Notes: a model not told the origin generated them from the letters alone. DNA of 64,000 bases from Variovorax sp. N23 (GCF_025486315.1 NZ_JAOOPY010000007.1:62001-126000), one strand, 5' to 3'; shown: positions 1-8,115, numbered from the stretch's first letter. A program made the numbers and translations.

Positions 1-738
1 ATGGGAACTCCATTTGGGCGCTCAGCTTGGATGCCGCTGCGCAGAGCAGGGCAAATCTCCTCAACTTTCACGCAAGCGCCGCCGCAATGCTGTACGGACA
101 CCCAACGCGCTGTCAAATGTGTCGCGGCTTGTCACGGCCAAATAGCGGAGCAGCCGTAAATTGTTCGAAGTCGTTGCATCACATCTCCTCGTGTTTAAGG
201 ATCAGCAGAAGCCAAGGTTGTTCGCGACATTCGAGCCGCTTTGCGGTCTGATCCTTGTTGGTCGGCAATGGCGGAGAGCTCGACAGGTATGTCAGTCGTC
301 CTGATAGCACGTCTTTATAAGCCGCATTTTTTCTCGCGCTTCGATAGGCGACTCAAGACCCCGAGAGAGCGTACCAGCGAAATAGTCTGAAATCAACAGT
401 CGCGCCGCTAGATAAAGCAGCAGCATCCAAAGACAGGACACAGGGTCAAGCAATCGTCGCCTGCCGAGAACTCTTCTAAATATTCCGAACCACGCTTCCA
501 CGAGGAAGAAAAATTGATGTGAATTCAACTTTTTTCCCAATGACGTTTGCTATATCTTTTGCGCCATACTTACGGCGCAAATCATTAGGAAGTATTTTGG
601 CGCGCAACCATCGCCTGCGCGAAGCCATCGCGTACATTTAACTTGCAAAGCCGAGGCGAACTACTACCGTCAACTCGCAGTCAAAACACCGAGGTGGCGG
701 GCCTTACTTAAGCCGCCCGGCCTCCTGGAAACCGTGGC
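1..738. other. Gene-poor lower-G/C stretch at the left edge
   Basis: No convincing protein-coding gene is visible apart from the weak small ORF listed separately at 292-540. The stretch is visibly richer in A and T than the rest of the window. A perfect 8-bp inverted repeat, TTTGCGCC and GGCGCAAA with an 8-base spacer, lies at 558-581; it could be an operator or a weak hairpin. The stretch leads into transposase remnants at about 740, so it is probably degenerate accessory DNA. Confidence 0.5.
292..540 (-). CDS. Possible small membrane protein (weak)
   Basis: An 82-codon frame with one hydrophobic stretch (LWMLLLYLAARLLI, roughly residues 37-50) preceded by several arginines, as in a small inner-membrane peptide. 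I do not recognise a family. Its codon use does not show the strong third-position G/C of the real genes in this window, and no Shine-Dalgarno sequence is clear. It lies in decayed DNA beside transposase remnants and may be a chance frame. Confidence 0.2.
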   Translation of the reverse strand: MGKKLNSHQFFFLVEAWFGIFRRVLGRRRLLDPVSCLWMLLLYLAARLLISDYFAGTLSRGLESPIEAREKMRLIKTCYQDD

Positions 739-739
739 G

Positions 740-1155
740 GATTCGTGAGTCGATGCGCTCGGTGGCTGCTCCCAGTCGACCACCCGTCGCGTGATGGAGT
801 GCAACCCAGGGAAAAACGGCCATCGGGCGAGCGTCTTGGCAGAGGTTGCCTGCAGCCGTGCGCTACGGCCTAAGCGTTACAAACTGGTCAAGATAAAAGT
901 GCGGGGTTGGCCCTAGTGGCGAACCTGCTTCGATTGCTGTGTCACCAGAGCAGATCGCCGGCTGGTCCATACATACCTATCCAGACGGATTGAGCCCTCC
1001 ATGTGTCGCATGAGGCGATCTACCGCAGCCTGTCCGTTCAAGCTGGTGGCGCGTTAGAGCGTTGAAGAAGGAGTTCCTGGAGCACATCAGGCGCACTCAG
1101 GGCATGCGATGCTCTCGATGCTGCACCCAGAAGTCGGAGATATATCGACCCGAGT
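740..1155 (+). pseudogene. IS30-family transposase remnant, multiply frameshifted
   Basis: Three reading frames, joined in order, spell the middle of an IS30-family transposase. The pieces are a helix-turn-helix-like stretch near 750 (ESMRSVAA), a block ending RALRPKRYKLVK at about 858-893, SPEQIAGWSIHTYPDG from 942, then VSHEAIYRSLSVQAGGAL after a frame change near 990, and LKKEFLEHIRRTQGMR after another near 1060. IS30 transposases carry WSPEQIAGWL, then VSHE(T/A)IYRSL, then LKKELL in the same order. Several shifts and stops make it non-functional. The C-terminal DDE region and the element ends are not recognisable. It marks past transposition at the accessory side of the window. Confidence 0.8.
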
Positions 1156-1408
1156 GACCTCGCGGCGCATCTGATGCGGGGAGTTGGGTTATCGAACGAA
1201 GAATGCGCACCAGGGCTAGCACGGGATCGCGAACAACGTCTCGGCATACCGGCGGATCATGCCGGCCAGGGGCGCAAGGTACTCTCAGGCACGCATGATG
1301 GCGGGTGCCTGCACGCAGCGGCTGCGCGATTTGCCAAAATGGGGGAGGCCACGTAACTCCAGCGACTGAAGCGCCGCGCAGTTCGGGATAAATGTTGTGC
1401 GCTGCACC
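1156..1408. other. Non-coding or degenerate stretch after the transposase remnant
   Basis: Short frames occur on both strands (for example 1174-1356 plus), but none has a recognisable domain, a ribosome binding site or convincing codon use. It may hold further decayed mobile-element sequence. Nothing functional can be supported here. Confidence 0.4.
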
Positions 1409-2227
1409 TCAGACTTTGATTACTAACCCAGGATCAAAGTCCTGATTCTCGATCCTACCGCTCCAGTTGACGTAGCCGCGCGGATTGCATGTGACTCGGC
1501 AGGTGCCGACCCGGTAGTCGAATTGCTGATGTGTGTGGCCATGTACCCAGAGCACGGGAATATCAAAGAACACATCGGGAAGCTCGGTGACAAAGGCGCC
1601 TGAGGCCCAGTCATCGGCGTAGAGCTGCGCCAGCGAACCGCGATGAGGTGCGTGGTGCGTGACGACCACTGTTGGGCCAGGGAACGGTTTCGCAAGGTTG
1701 TCAAGCAACCAAGTGCGCTGCGCTTGGTGGATCCGAAGCGTATCGGCCGCACGAAGCTTTCTTCCTCGGTTGTCGCGCCAGGTCCCGGGTTCTGCCGACT
1801 CGTCGACCGCGCGGATCAGTGCATAGTCGTTGAGCAGGTTGGTCGCCACCCTCATGGCCCGGTCGACATCACTGACCGGGCCTTCGCGCGTCTCGACAGC
1901 AAGCTCGAAATCAGTCCACAGCGTCGCGCCGAGGAATCTCACGCCATCCATAACCAGTTCATCGCCGTCGAGAAGATGGACATTGCTGTTCTCGGCTGCT
2001 CGGCGCGCCTCGGACAGGGTGGTGTCGAGCCGGCCGTCGTAAAACTCGTGGTTGCCAGGTACATAAACCACGGGCTTGTCCTGAAAGCGCTGAGCTGCCC
2101 ACTGAATTGCACGCTTCGCTGGAGAGTGAATGTCGCCGGCGAGGATGACAGCGTCGAACTCGAGGTCACGCACCGGCTCGAAGGGGGCAAACTCAAGATG
2201 CAGGTCGGACAGGATCAGCAGCTTCAT
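1409..2227 (-). CDS. Calcineurin-like metallophosphoesterase (first AAA+/MPE module)
   Basis: A 272-residue protein with all five metallophosphoesterase signatures in order: SDLHLEF at the extreme N-terminus, AGDIHS, GNHEFY, THHAPH and HGHTHQ. These Asp, His and Asn residues build the two-metal site that hydrolyses phosphomonoesters or phosphodiesters; the substrate cannot be predicted. The frame runs open further upstream to 2341, but the start at 2227 is chosen because motif I must sit near the N-terminus, as in the family. It is the last gene of a minus-strand run parB, AAA+ ATPase, 98-codon ORF, phosphoesterase, and overlaps the end of the small ORF. A second, quite different phosphoesterase sits after a second AAA+ gene at 6039-6827. 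Confidence 0.9.
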   Translation of the reverse strand: MKLLILSDLHLEFAPFEPVRDLEFDAVILAGDIHSPAKRAIQWAAQRFQDKPVVYVPGNHEFYDGRLDTTLSEARRAAENSNVHLLDGDELVMDGVRFLGATLWTDFELAVETREGPVSDVDRAMRVATNLLNDYALIRAVDESAEPGTWRDNRGRKLRAADTLRIHQAQRTWLLDNLAKPFPGPTVVVTHHAPHRGSLAQLYADDWASGAFVTELPDVFFDIPVLWVHGHTHQQFDYRVGTCRVTCNPRGYVNWSGRIENQDFDPGLVIKV

Positions 2228-2489
2228 GGGCGGGTTCGTTCGAAGTGGGGGTGCAAGGTGGCGCAGGCTTCGCGTCAAAACCGACGAAGGTGCTGCAGAC
2301 CACCAACTGGTCTTGGCGCCTGTCGGCCGAACATTCGGCATCGTCGAGCGCCATCCACAGCTCTTCGGCGGTGCCGTGAATTGCAGCCAGGCGAGGATCT
2401 CGCCTTCGCGCGAAAGGTCCGAAAGCTGCTGCGCTTGAACGACTGAACGCGATGCTCACGTGCGGAGCGGACGTCATCACGCTCACCAT
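2193..2489 (-). CDS. Small hypothetical protein coupled to the AAA+ gene
   Basis: A 98-codon frame whose ATG overlaps the AAA+ stop codon in a TGATG arrangement, a layout usually associated with translational coupling. Its 3' end overlaps the start of the phosphoesterase at 2227 by about 35 bases. The protein is Ala/Pro-rich towards the C-terminus with two cysteines there and no domain I recognise. The same TGATG junction joins the second AAA+ gene directly to the second phosphoesterase, so this ORF may be an extra gene inserted into the module, or the overlap may be only a relic. Coding status is uncertain. Confidence 0.4.
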   Translation of the reverse strand: MVSVMTSAPHVSIAFSRSSAAAFGPFARRRDPRLAAIHGTAEELWMALDDAECSADRRQDQLVVCSTFVGFDAKPAPPCTPTSNEPAHEAADPVRPAS

Positions 2490-3760
2490 CAGTGCAAGTA
2501 CCGGGGCGCTCTGTTGAGTTCCAGCGTCTCCGGCGGAAAGTCCTCCAGGACCAGATGAAGTCGCCCGTTCACAAGCGCACGCGCAGCCGCATCACGCACC
2601 GCATGGGTGATCTCGCGAGCGGTGAGGTGTCCGAGTTGATGAGCGAGCCGTGCAGGCGGCTCTAAGAACCCAGGCACCCCCAGCTTCTCGATCGCACTAG
2701 CAACAATGGTGCGGGCAGCGTCTAACGCTTGCTCTCCGGTGGGGGGCGTAATCTCAAACTCTCGAAGGCGAGAGCGGATGGTCTGCGGCACTCTATCCGG
2801 GTTGTTGGACGTGGCAATGTAGATGACGAGGCTGGCATCGAAGGTCATGTCCAAAGCGGCATCTCTTGCATTCTTTGCACTTGTTGGTTCGAGAAGAGAG
2901 TGCAATGCCGCCAGAGGGTCATACCGCCCCGCGGAAGGAGCCTTGTCCAACTCGTCGATCAGTAGGATCGGATTTGCGACATCGCCAAGGACGATCTGAT
3001 CGAAGATGATGCCGCATGCTGCATTGCTCCAGTGGCGCTCCGATCCAAGGAACAGAGATGCAGTCTGGGCATTCTCCATTGACTGTCTCCGTAGCGGTGT
3101 GCCCAATGCTTCAGCAAGATCATTCGAATAGTGGGTCTTGCCGATGCCTGGTGGACCGTATAGATGGATAGGGGGAACTGTGAACGGTTGCTTGCTGCGG
3201 AGTGACAAAGCCACCTGTGACGATACATAGCTCGTTACCTCATTGAGGTGCGGATGGGCAGCGTTCAAGAAACGCAGGGATCGCTCCCATCTTCCATGGG
3301 CTGATCCTGGACTTGCGACGCGTCGGAGTGGCCCCTTGGCGCGGATTCTTTCCAAGAGTTCCAGTTCGTGCTTTCGGTAGTCCTTGTCACGAAGCGCCAG
3401 TGCGCGTTTGGCAACGCGTACGATCTCCTGGCCATAAATGACTGGATGAAACAGTCTGCGCGTCCGGCGTCCGATTAAAGCGTCGAACGCTTTGATCGTG
3501 CCAGCCTCGTCGTTCAGATCCGCAAGTGCAGATGTCCGCGGAGCTTGCGGCACCGGAGATCGTGGTGGTGGGGGCTTTTGGGCAACCAAGCGAAGCTCTT
3601 CGGCCCAGCGCTGTTCTTGTGCAGCCGCAGCGCGTTCTCGTCGTTCTTCCTTGAGCAGGTCTCGGAGCGGGGCGGGAAGGAGGATGCTCACAGACGCACG
3701 GCTGTTCGGATCGGTGTCGTGCTTGCTATACCCGGCTGGAGCGTCACTGTCGTCCGTCAC
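2489..3760 (-). CDS. AAA+ ATPase, Lon-like ATPase domain
   Basis: A 423-residue protein with a single AAA+ module. It shows Walker A GPPGIGKT at about 202-209, Walker B ILLIDELD at about 265-272, a sensor-1 Asn in ATSNN near 317-320 and an arginine-rich TIRSRLREF segment near 327-335. This arrangement resembles the ATPase part of Lon, but there is no Ser/Lys protease domain. The N-terminal 90 residues are charged and Pro-rich, so likely a partner-binding tail. The GTG start at 3760 is supported by AGGAG six bases upstream. It follows parB by 61 bases and overlaps the next ORF by TGATG. The role is probably ATP-driven remodelling of a partner, perhaps linked to the phosphoesterase; this is inferred from context only. 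Confidence 0.85.
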   Translation of the reverse strand: MTDDSDAPAGYSKHDTDPNSRASVSILLPAPLRDLLKEERRERAAAAQEQRWAEELRLVAQKPPPPRSPVPQAPRTSALADLNDEAGTIKAFDALIGRRTRRLFHPVIYGQEIVRVAKRALALRDKDYRKHELELLERIRAKGPLRRVASPGSAHGRWERSLRFLNAAHPHLNEVTSYVSSQVALSLRSKQPFTVPPIHLYGPPGIGKTHYSNDLAEALGTPLRRQSMENAQTASLFLGSERHWSNAACGIIFDQIVLGDVANPILLIDELDKAPSAGRYDPLAALHSLLEPTSAKNARDAALDMTFDASLVIYIATSNNPDRVPQTIRSRLREFEITPPTGEQALDAARTIVASAIEKLGVPGFLEPPARLAHQLGHLTAREITHAVRDAAARALVNGRLHLVLEDFPPETLELNRAPRYLH

Positions 3761-3821
3761 CTTTCGCTCCTGATGTACACGGGATCAAATGATTGGATGA
3801 GGAAAATCGGCGTGGGTACTC

Positions 3822-4850
3822 TCATCGCTTCTTGAAGACCTGCTGAATGGCACGCACCACCTCGGACTGCTCGGGAGCGGTCAGGACACGATGAAAGCGG
3901 ACCACGGTTCTCTGGTGAGCATCGCGTACCACCTCCCCGATCCTCTTGCCGCCGTGACACAGGGTTGCGAGACCGGATTCGCCGCGAATCTCTGCCTTCG
4001 GTGGCAGTCCGATAAGCGATGCGAAGATCAACGCCGGTGAGAGGGCTTCTACGTCTCGCGTCTGTTTGGCTCGGCGAAGCACAGCCGCGCGATCGCGCAG
4101 GAGTGCGTCCGTTAACGGCTTGGCCCAACGGTACTGAAGATCGGTCGGAGATCGGAAGGCTCGTACGACCTGCTCAGGGAGTTGCGCGAGGGACATCGCG
4201 CGACTGACCGTTCCCGGATCGCAACCTACCGACTCTGCCAATTGGCGCATGGAGGGGAACAGGCCTGCATCAACGGCCTGCAGGTACATCACCCCTTGTT
4301 CCCATGGGGAGAGGCTCTGGCGATTTCGATTCTCCCGATCCATCTGCGCGAACAGTTCGGCATCCGACACATCCTCGATCAACGCGAGCACCTGCAGCCC
4401 GAGCTCCAGGCACGCCTGATGTCGCCGGTGGCCGAAGACCACCTCATACAGCGGCCCGGGCAGCCCTCCTGGTGTTGAACCGGGCAACAACAGATCTGAC
4501 GCTGTAGGTAGGGGGCGGACCTTGATCGGTTGGATGTTGCCGCCTGAGCACCGGATCTCCTCCTTCAAAGCGAGGTACTCGGACGATCGGTAGGTGCTTG
4601 AATGTCGGTTGGCCCATCTGGAGCGGGCGACCATAGCAGGATCAAGGAGGCGTACGGGAAGCGCACCTGAAAGGGCCTCGACTTGGCGAGTCAGGTCGGC
4701 CCACTTCCGAGCCTCTGCGACGGGGTGATCAAACAAGAAGTCGACGAGCGTCTTTACGCCTGATCGCCGATCGGTTTTGTGTTCGTTGTCTGCCTCACTT
4801 CGGAGCTGTTCCGTTAGTTCTGCTGCGGTTGTGATGTTCTGCCTGCTCAA
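3822..4850 (-). CDS. ParB/RepB-type partition or regulator protein
   Basis: A 342-residue ParB-like protein. The N-terminal ParB box includes GHRRHQA at about 140-146 (the family's GERRxRA), followed by RENRNRQSLSPWE near 172-184 and a helix-turn-helix around 201-222. ParB proteins bind parS sites and, with CTP, spread on DNA; many mobile elements use ParB-like proteins as regulators or nucleases instead. No parA lies next to it, so a classical partition operon is not present here. The start is TTG at 4850, with AAGGA ten bases upstream; no later Met would keep the ParB domain. It heads the run leading to the AAA+ ATPase and phosphoesterase and is divergent from an XRE regulator. Confidence 0.85.
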   Translation of the reverse strand: MSRQNITTAAELTEQLRSEADNEHKTDRRSGVKTLVDFLFDHPVAEARKWADLTRQVEALSGALPVRLLDPAMVARSRWANRHSSTYRSSEYLALKEEIRCSGGNIQPIKVRPLPTASDLLLPGSTPGGLPGPLYEVVFGHRRHQACLELGLQVLALIEDVSDAELFAQMDRENRNRQSLSPWEQGVMYLQAVDAGLFPSMRQLAESVGCDPGTVSRAMSLAQLPEQVVRAFRSPTDLQYRWAKPLTDALLRDRAAVLRRAKQTRDVEALSPALIFASLIGLPPKAEIRGESGLATLCHGGKRIGEVVRDAHQRTVVRFHRVLTAPEQSEVVRAIQQVFKKR

Positions 4851-5021
4851 AATCCAGGGGTCCTTTTAGTGCTGCCACCTGTATGCGGTGGGTCAACCTG
4901 CTGCTGCAGGTAGTACGTCAACAAAAATCGTAGCAAATAAAGGTACTCATCGTCCGGGTATTTATAGGCCGTGTACGGATAGGCCGTGGAGCTTTGAGCC
5001 GCGTACTTGGACTATCGGGTC
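4851..5021. promoter_or_regulatory. Divergent parB/xre control region with repeats
   Basis: This A/T-richer gap separates the parB and xre starts. It contains an inverted repeat ACCTGC-TGCT-GCAGGT at 4896-4911. It also holds two exact direct copies of ATAGGCCGTG at 4964-4973 and 4979-4988, 15 bases apart, with a looser third copy (GCCGCGTAC) just before the xre start. Direct repeats at helical-turn-plus spacing next to an XRE gene are typical autoregulatory operators, and a ParB binding site is an alternative. Which protein binds which repeat is inference. Confidence 0.5.
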
Positions 5022-5261
5022 ATGAGTATCAAGAAGAGTGAGGCTGAAGACGGACCTCTGCGGCGCTTTGGTTCGGCGGTGCGAATCGAACGCAAGGCGC
5101 AGGGGTTTTCACAGGAATCATTTGCGGACCATGTTGGTTTGGACCGAAGCTACATGGGCGGCGTTGAGCGGGGAGAACGCAACGTTGCGCTCGCCAACAT
5201 CATGCGAATCGTGATCGGCCTTGGTCTCGCCCCGTCACAGTTCTTCAAGCACTTGGACTAG
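5022..5261 (+). CDS. XRE-family helix-turn-helix regulator
   Basis: A 79-residue single-domain Cro/C1-type repressor. The helix-turn-helix covers roughly residues 22-50 (QESFADHVGLDRSYMGGVER), with the typical GxRNV turn after it. The ATG at 5022 is preferred to a TTG at 5007 in the same frame because the helix-turn-helix protein is complete from it. It is transcribed divergently from parB and probably represses one or both promoters through the repeats just upstream. It lies directly before the decayed second AAA+ gene, so it may once have headed a plus-strand operon of xre, AAA+ and phosphoesterase. Confidence 0.85.
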   Translation: MSIKKSEAEDGPLRRFGSAVRIERKAQGFSQESFADHVGLDRSYMGGVERGERNVALANIMRIVIGLGLAPSQFFKHLD

Positions 5262-5489
5262 CCTGCGGACCTGGGCACGAACCGCGCGATGCGAGCTGAT
5301 AGAGGTAAGAGGGCGTTGTTTGAAAAGTTCGATCGCCAGAAGGCAAACAAGGAGGCCCCAAACACTATGCTCTTTGCGTTGTATACCTGAAACAACGCTA
5401 CAGGCATCATTTTTCACCATGGGAGCACGCTTCTTCTTGCGATACTTTTGCCAATACCGTTCTAGGCGCGGCGCTGAGGCCTTGCCCGA

Positions 5490-6039
5490 TCCTCAAGGCA
5501 ATTTGGCGGGGCGGCAACAACTATCGCCCGGTCGATGCGCTGCTGTCGCTGTTGGAGCCGGTCACGGCCACCAAGGTGAAGGACCGCAGCATCGACTTCG
5601 AGTTCGACGCCAGCCGGGTGCTCTACGTCGCGACGGCCAACGATGACGATCGGATCAGCGCGCCCGTGCGTTCGCGTTTTCTGGAGTTCTTCATCGAGGA
5701 ACCGGACATCGACGGCCGCCTGGTCCTCGCGCACAGCATCTTCCAGGCGACGCTCGAGCGCATGGTCCCGCAGGAGGATCTCAGGGCGCAGTTGACGCGC
5801 CCGACGGACCTGCAGATCTGCCGACTGGCGTGGAAGACGCCGCGGCAGATCCGGATGGCCAGCTAGCGCGCGCTGTGCGCGTTGGTCTATGCGGGGCGTG
5901 ACCATTGCTGGACAGCGATTTCGACGTCGTGAAGGCTCAGAAGTCGCGTGAGAAGAAATCCGGACCATCGCGCGGCAGAGACGGTCACGGCAGAAACGAC
6001 AGTGCAGATCCTTTTCCGGTTGGAGATGGGAGGCTCTGA
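5490..6039 (+). pseudogene. Second AAA+ ATPase gene, truncated and frameshifted
   Basis: Translation from about 5490 gives NNYRPVDALLSLLEP, then FDASRVLYVATANDDDR and APVRSRFLEFFIEEP. These align without gaps to FDASLVIYIATSNNPDR and QTIRSRLREF of the intact AAA+ protein at 2489-3760. The Walker A and B regions are absent, so the 5' half is lost. A TAG at 5864-5866 interrupts the frame, yet homology continues (RALCALVYAGRDH). A shift near 5900 then moves to a frame reading LDSDFDVVKAQKSREKKS and ending in TGA at 6037-6039, overlapping the next gene's ATG as TGATG. The conserved end shows the gene was once translationally coupled to the phosphoesterase. The two late lesions could be sequencing errors, but the 5' truncation is real. 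Confidence 0.8.
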
Positions 6040-6827
6040 TGCATCGGATGACCAAACCCGCGCTCATGTTCTTTGGCGACCCGCACGGCGACTTCGTCCC
6101 CGTGATCGCTGCCGTCGAGCGCTTCCAGCCCGAGGCGATCGTGCTGCTGGGCGATGTCCAGGCGCGCCAGCCTCTGCACGTCGAGCTGGCCCCGATCCTG
6201 GACAAGACCGCGGTCTGGTTCATCCACGGAAACCACTACACAGACTCGGACGCCGACTATGACAACCTGTGGGGCTCGGAACTCGCGCATCGCAACCTCC
6301 ACGGACGCGTCGTCGAGATCGCCGGGTACCAGGTCGCGGGCCTGGGCGGCATCTTTCGCGACAAGATCTGGAATGCGGGGCGGCCGATCGACGAGGCCGC
6401 TTTTGCCTCGGCCGACGCCCTATGCCGGTCCATGCGCCCCGAGGTGCGGTGGAGAGACAGCATTGCCCGCCGGCACCGTTCCAGTATCTTTCCGGAGGAC
6501 TACCTGCAGTTGTTTCTGGGCCCGCCCGCCGACATCCTGGTGACGCACGAAGCGCCGGCGGCACACCTGTACGGTTGGCGGGCGATCGACGAGCTCGCCG
6601 AAGCGCTCGGCGTCCGATTGGTGGTCCATGGCCACCACCACCGGGACATCGACTACGTCGGCGAGGGCCTGCTGAGCGCTGCAGCACCATTCCGCGCATT
6701 CGGTGTCGACAAGGGCTCGCACTTGGCGTGGGAGAGGGATCCGCAGGGGGAGACCGAGTTGGGAGGTGTTCCACAAGACCTTCTCGACATTGCTGTCCAG
6801 GTGCTCGGCGCGAAGGCTCAAACCTGA
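6039..6827 (+). CDS. Calcineurin-like metallophosphoesterase (second AAA+/MPE module)
   Basis: A 262-residue phosphoesterase with signatures FGDPHGDF, LLGDVQ, GNHYTD, THEAPA and HGHHHRD in family order, so the dinuclear metal site looks complete. The start at 6039 is supported by GGAGG five bases upstream and by TGATG overlap with the decayed AAA+ gene; a second Met three codons on is an alternative. It is only distantly similar to the phosphoesterase at 1409-2227, so the two modules are not a recent duplication. The substrate is unknown. Because its AAA+ partner is broken, it may now act alone or with the other ATPase. Confidence 0.88.
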   Translation: MHRMTKPALMFFGDPHGDFVPVIAAVERFQPEAIVLLGDVQARQPLHVELAPILDKTAVWFIHGNHYTDSDADYDNLWGSELAHRNLHGRVVEIAGYQVAGLGGIFRDKIWNAGRPIDEAAFASADALCRSMRPEVRWRDSIARRHRSSIFPEDYLQLFLGPPADILVTHEAPAAHLYGWRAIDELAEALGVRLVVHGHHHRDIDYVGEGLLSAAAPFRAFGVDKGSHLAWERDPQGETELGGVPQDLLDIAVQVLGAKAQT

Positions 6828-7134
6828 CCTCGCTGCCGTCAAGATGCCTTCACCACTTGCTTACAGAAAGAAGGCACAAGCTTGGCTATCGCAAGCCACT
6901 GCAGAGCTCCAATAAGAAAAACGGATCAACGTATTCGAATTTCGCGCTTCGCATCGCGGGTGATCGGTTGAACACTGGCAGCTCTCGCTTAGATGGTGAG
7001 TGTCTCCTCGTCGTATCGAAGCGACGTTCGGCGGGCCCTTCAGGGTCCGCCTCTTTTATTCAGCGGCCTGGCGAGAACTGCACGTTGAAAAGCCTCTTGC
7101 GGCTGCGTGAAAGCCACTGGAATTGGATATCCGC
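6828..7134. other. Intergenic boundary between accessory and sulfur regions
   Basis: I find no gene, tRNA or integrase here. The first part (6830-7000) is A/T-richer, like the accessory DNA to its left. A terminator at 7030-7060 closes it, and gene-dense high-G/C DNA starts at 7135. This is therefore the most likely position of an island edge, although no direct-repeat attachment site could be matched within the window. Confidence 0.45.
7030..7060 (+). terminator. Rho-independent terminator
   Basis: A 9-bp stem GGCGGGCCC (7030-7038) pairs with GGGTCCGCC (7043-7051), with one G-T mismatch, across a TTCA loop. It is followed by TCTTTTATT. It insulates the sulfur genes from transcription arriving from the phosphoesterase side. 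Confidence 0.75.
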
Positions 7135-8115
7135 ATGACAAACTTTTCCCGTCGCCGTTTTTCTGGTGCAACGCTCGCCGCCGCGGCTGCCGTGACCGGC
7201 CTGCTTCCGGCGCGTTCGTGGGCACAGGCCTTCCCGGCCCGACAACTGCACTACGTGTCACCGTACCCGGCCGGTGGCACCAACGACCTGGTAGCCCGCA
7301 TCGTGAGCCGCAAGCTGGCCGCCTACTTCTCGCAGCCGGTGGTCGTCGACAACCGGGGCGGCGCGGGCGGCACCATCGGCACGCAGTTCGTGGTGCAGTC
7401 GGCCGCCGACGGCTACACGGTGCTCAATGCGTCGAGCGGCAACCTCAGCTCGGCCCCTCAGGTTCTTGGTGCGCCCTACGACCCGCTGGCCGACCTGGTG
7501 CCGGTGGGCTTTCTCGGCCACACCCGCTTCGTCTTCGCCGTGCATCCGTCGGTGCCTGTGAACACGATGGCCGAGTTGATCGCCTATGCGAAGAAAAACC
7601 CGCGCAAGATCAACTACGGCACCGCAGGCAACGGCACCGGTGGTCACATCGCAGGCGAGTACCTGCGGCTTCGCACGGGCATCGACATCGTGCATGTGCC
7701 GTACCGCGGCTCGGCGCCCGCGTTGAACGACGCGGTTGCCGGCCATGTGCAACTGGTGCTCGACCCACTCGCCGCGCAGCATGTGCGCGCCGGCAAGCTG
7801 CGCGCGCTGGCCTACTCGGGCGCGACCGCGTCGCCAGATCTGCCGGGCGTGCCGTCCATCGAGGCCGCGGGCGTGCCGGGCTGGGAGGCGACCAACTTCT
7901 TCCTGGCGGCGGTGCCGGCGAAGACGCCGGCGGGCGTGGTCGCGCAACTGCATCAGCGGTTCGTCGAACTCGCGCGCGATGCCGAGACGGTGGCGGAACT
8001 CAAGGCGCTGGGTGTGGAGATCCAGCCACTGCCCATGCCGCAGATTTCTGCGCTGCTCAAGGCTGAAATTGATGTCAACAACCGCGTGATCCAGGCTGCC
8101 GGCATCACGGCCTGA
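7135..8115 (+). CDS. Bug-family (TctC-like) periplasmic solute-binding protein
   Basis: A 326-residue extracytoplasmic receptor of the tripartite tricarboxylate transporter type. The N-terminus carries a twin-arginine signal (SRRRFSG, residues 5-11) and a hydrophobic Ala-rich core ending near AWAQA-type residues at about 31. Family hallmarks YPAGGTNDLVAR, VVDNRGGAGGTIG and the ADGYT segment follow. Such receptors bind carboxylates or other small anions. No TctA/TctB membrane partners are in the window, so it must use a distant permease or act as a sensor. The start at 7135 gives the complete Tat signal. It heads a plus-strand unit with an SsuD-like monooxygenase 25 bases downstream, which suggests a sulfonate-type ligand. 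Confidence 0.9.
   Translation: MTNFSRRRFSGATLAAAAAVTGLLPARSWAQAFPARQLHYVSPYPAGGTNDLVARIVSRKLAAYFSQPVVVDNRGGAGGTIGTQFVVQSAADGYTVLNASSGNLSSAPQVLGAPYDPLADLVPVGFLGHTRFVFAVHPSVPVNTMAELIAYAKKNPRKINYGTAGNGTGGHIAGEYLRLRTGIDIVHVPYRGSAPALNDAVAGHVQLVLDPLAAQHVRAGKLRALAYSGATASPDLPGVPSIEAAGVPGWEATNFFLAAVPAKTPAGVVAQLHQRFVELARDAETVAELKALGVEIQPLPMPQISALLKAEIDVNNRVIQAAGITA

Noticed and set aside
558..581. Insertion-sequence terminal repeat
   Set aside because: The 8-bp inverted repeat is too short and close-spaced for element ends, and no partner copy was found around the IS30 remnant.
1643..2446. A 267-codon plus-strand frame over the first phosphoesterase
   Set aside because: Antisense to a protein with all five phosphoesterase motifs.
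3822..4850. Classical parAB partition operon of an integrated plasmid
   Set aside because: No parA or replication gene lies in the window, so partition function is not supported beyond the ParB-like protein itself.
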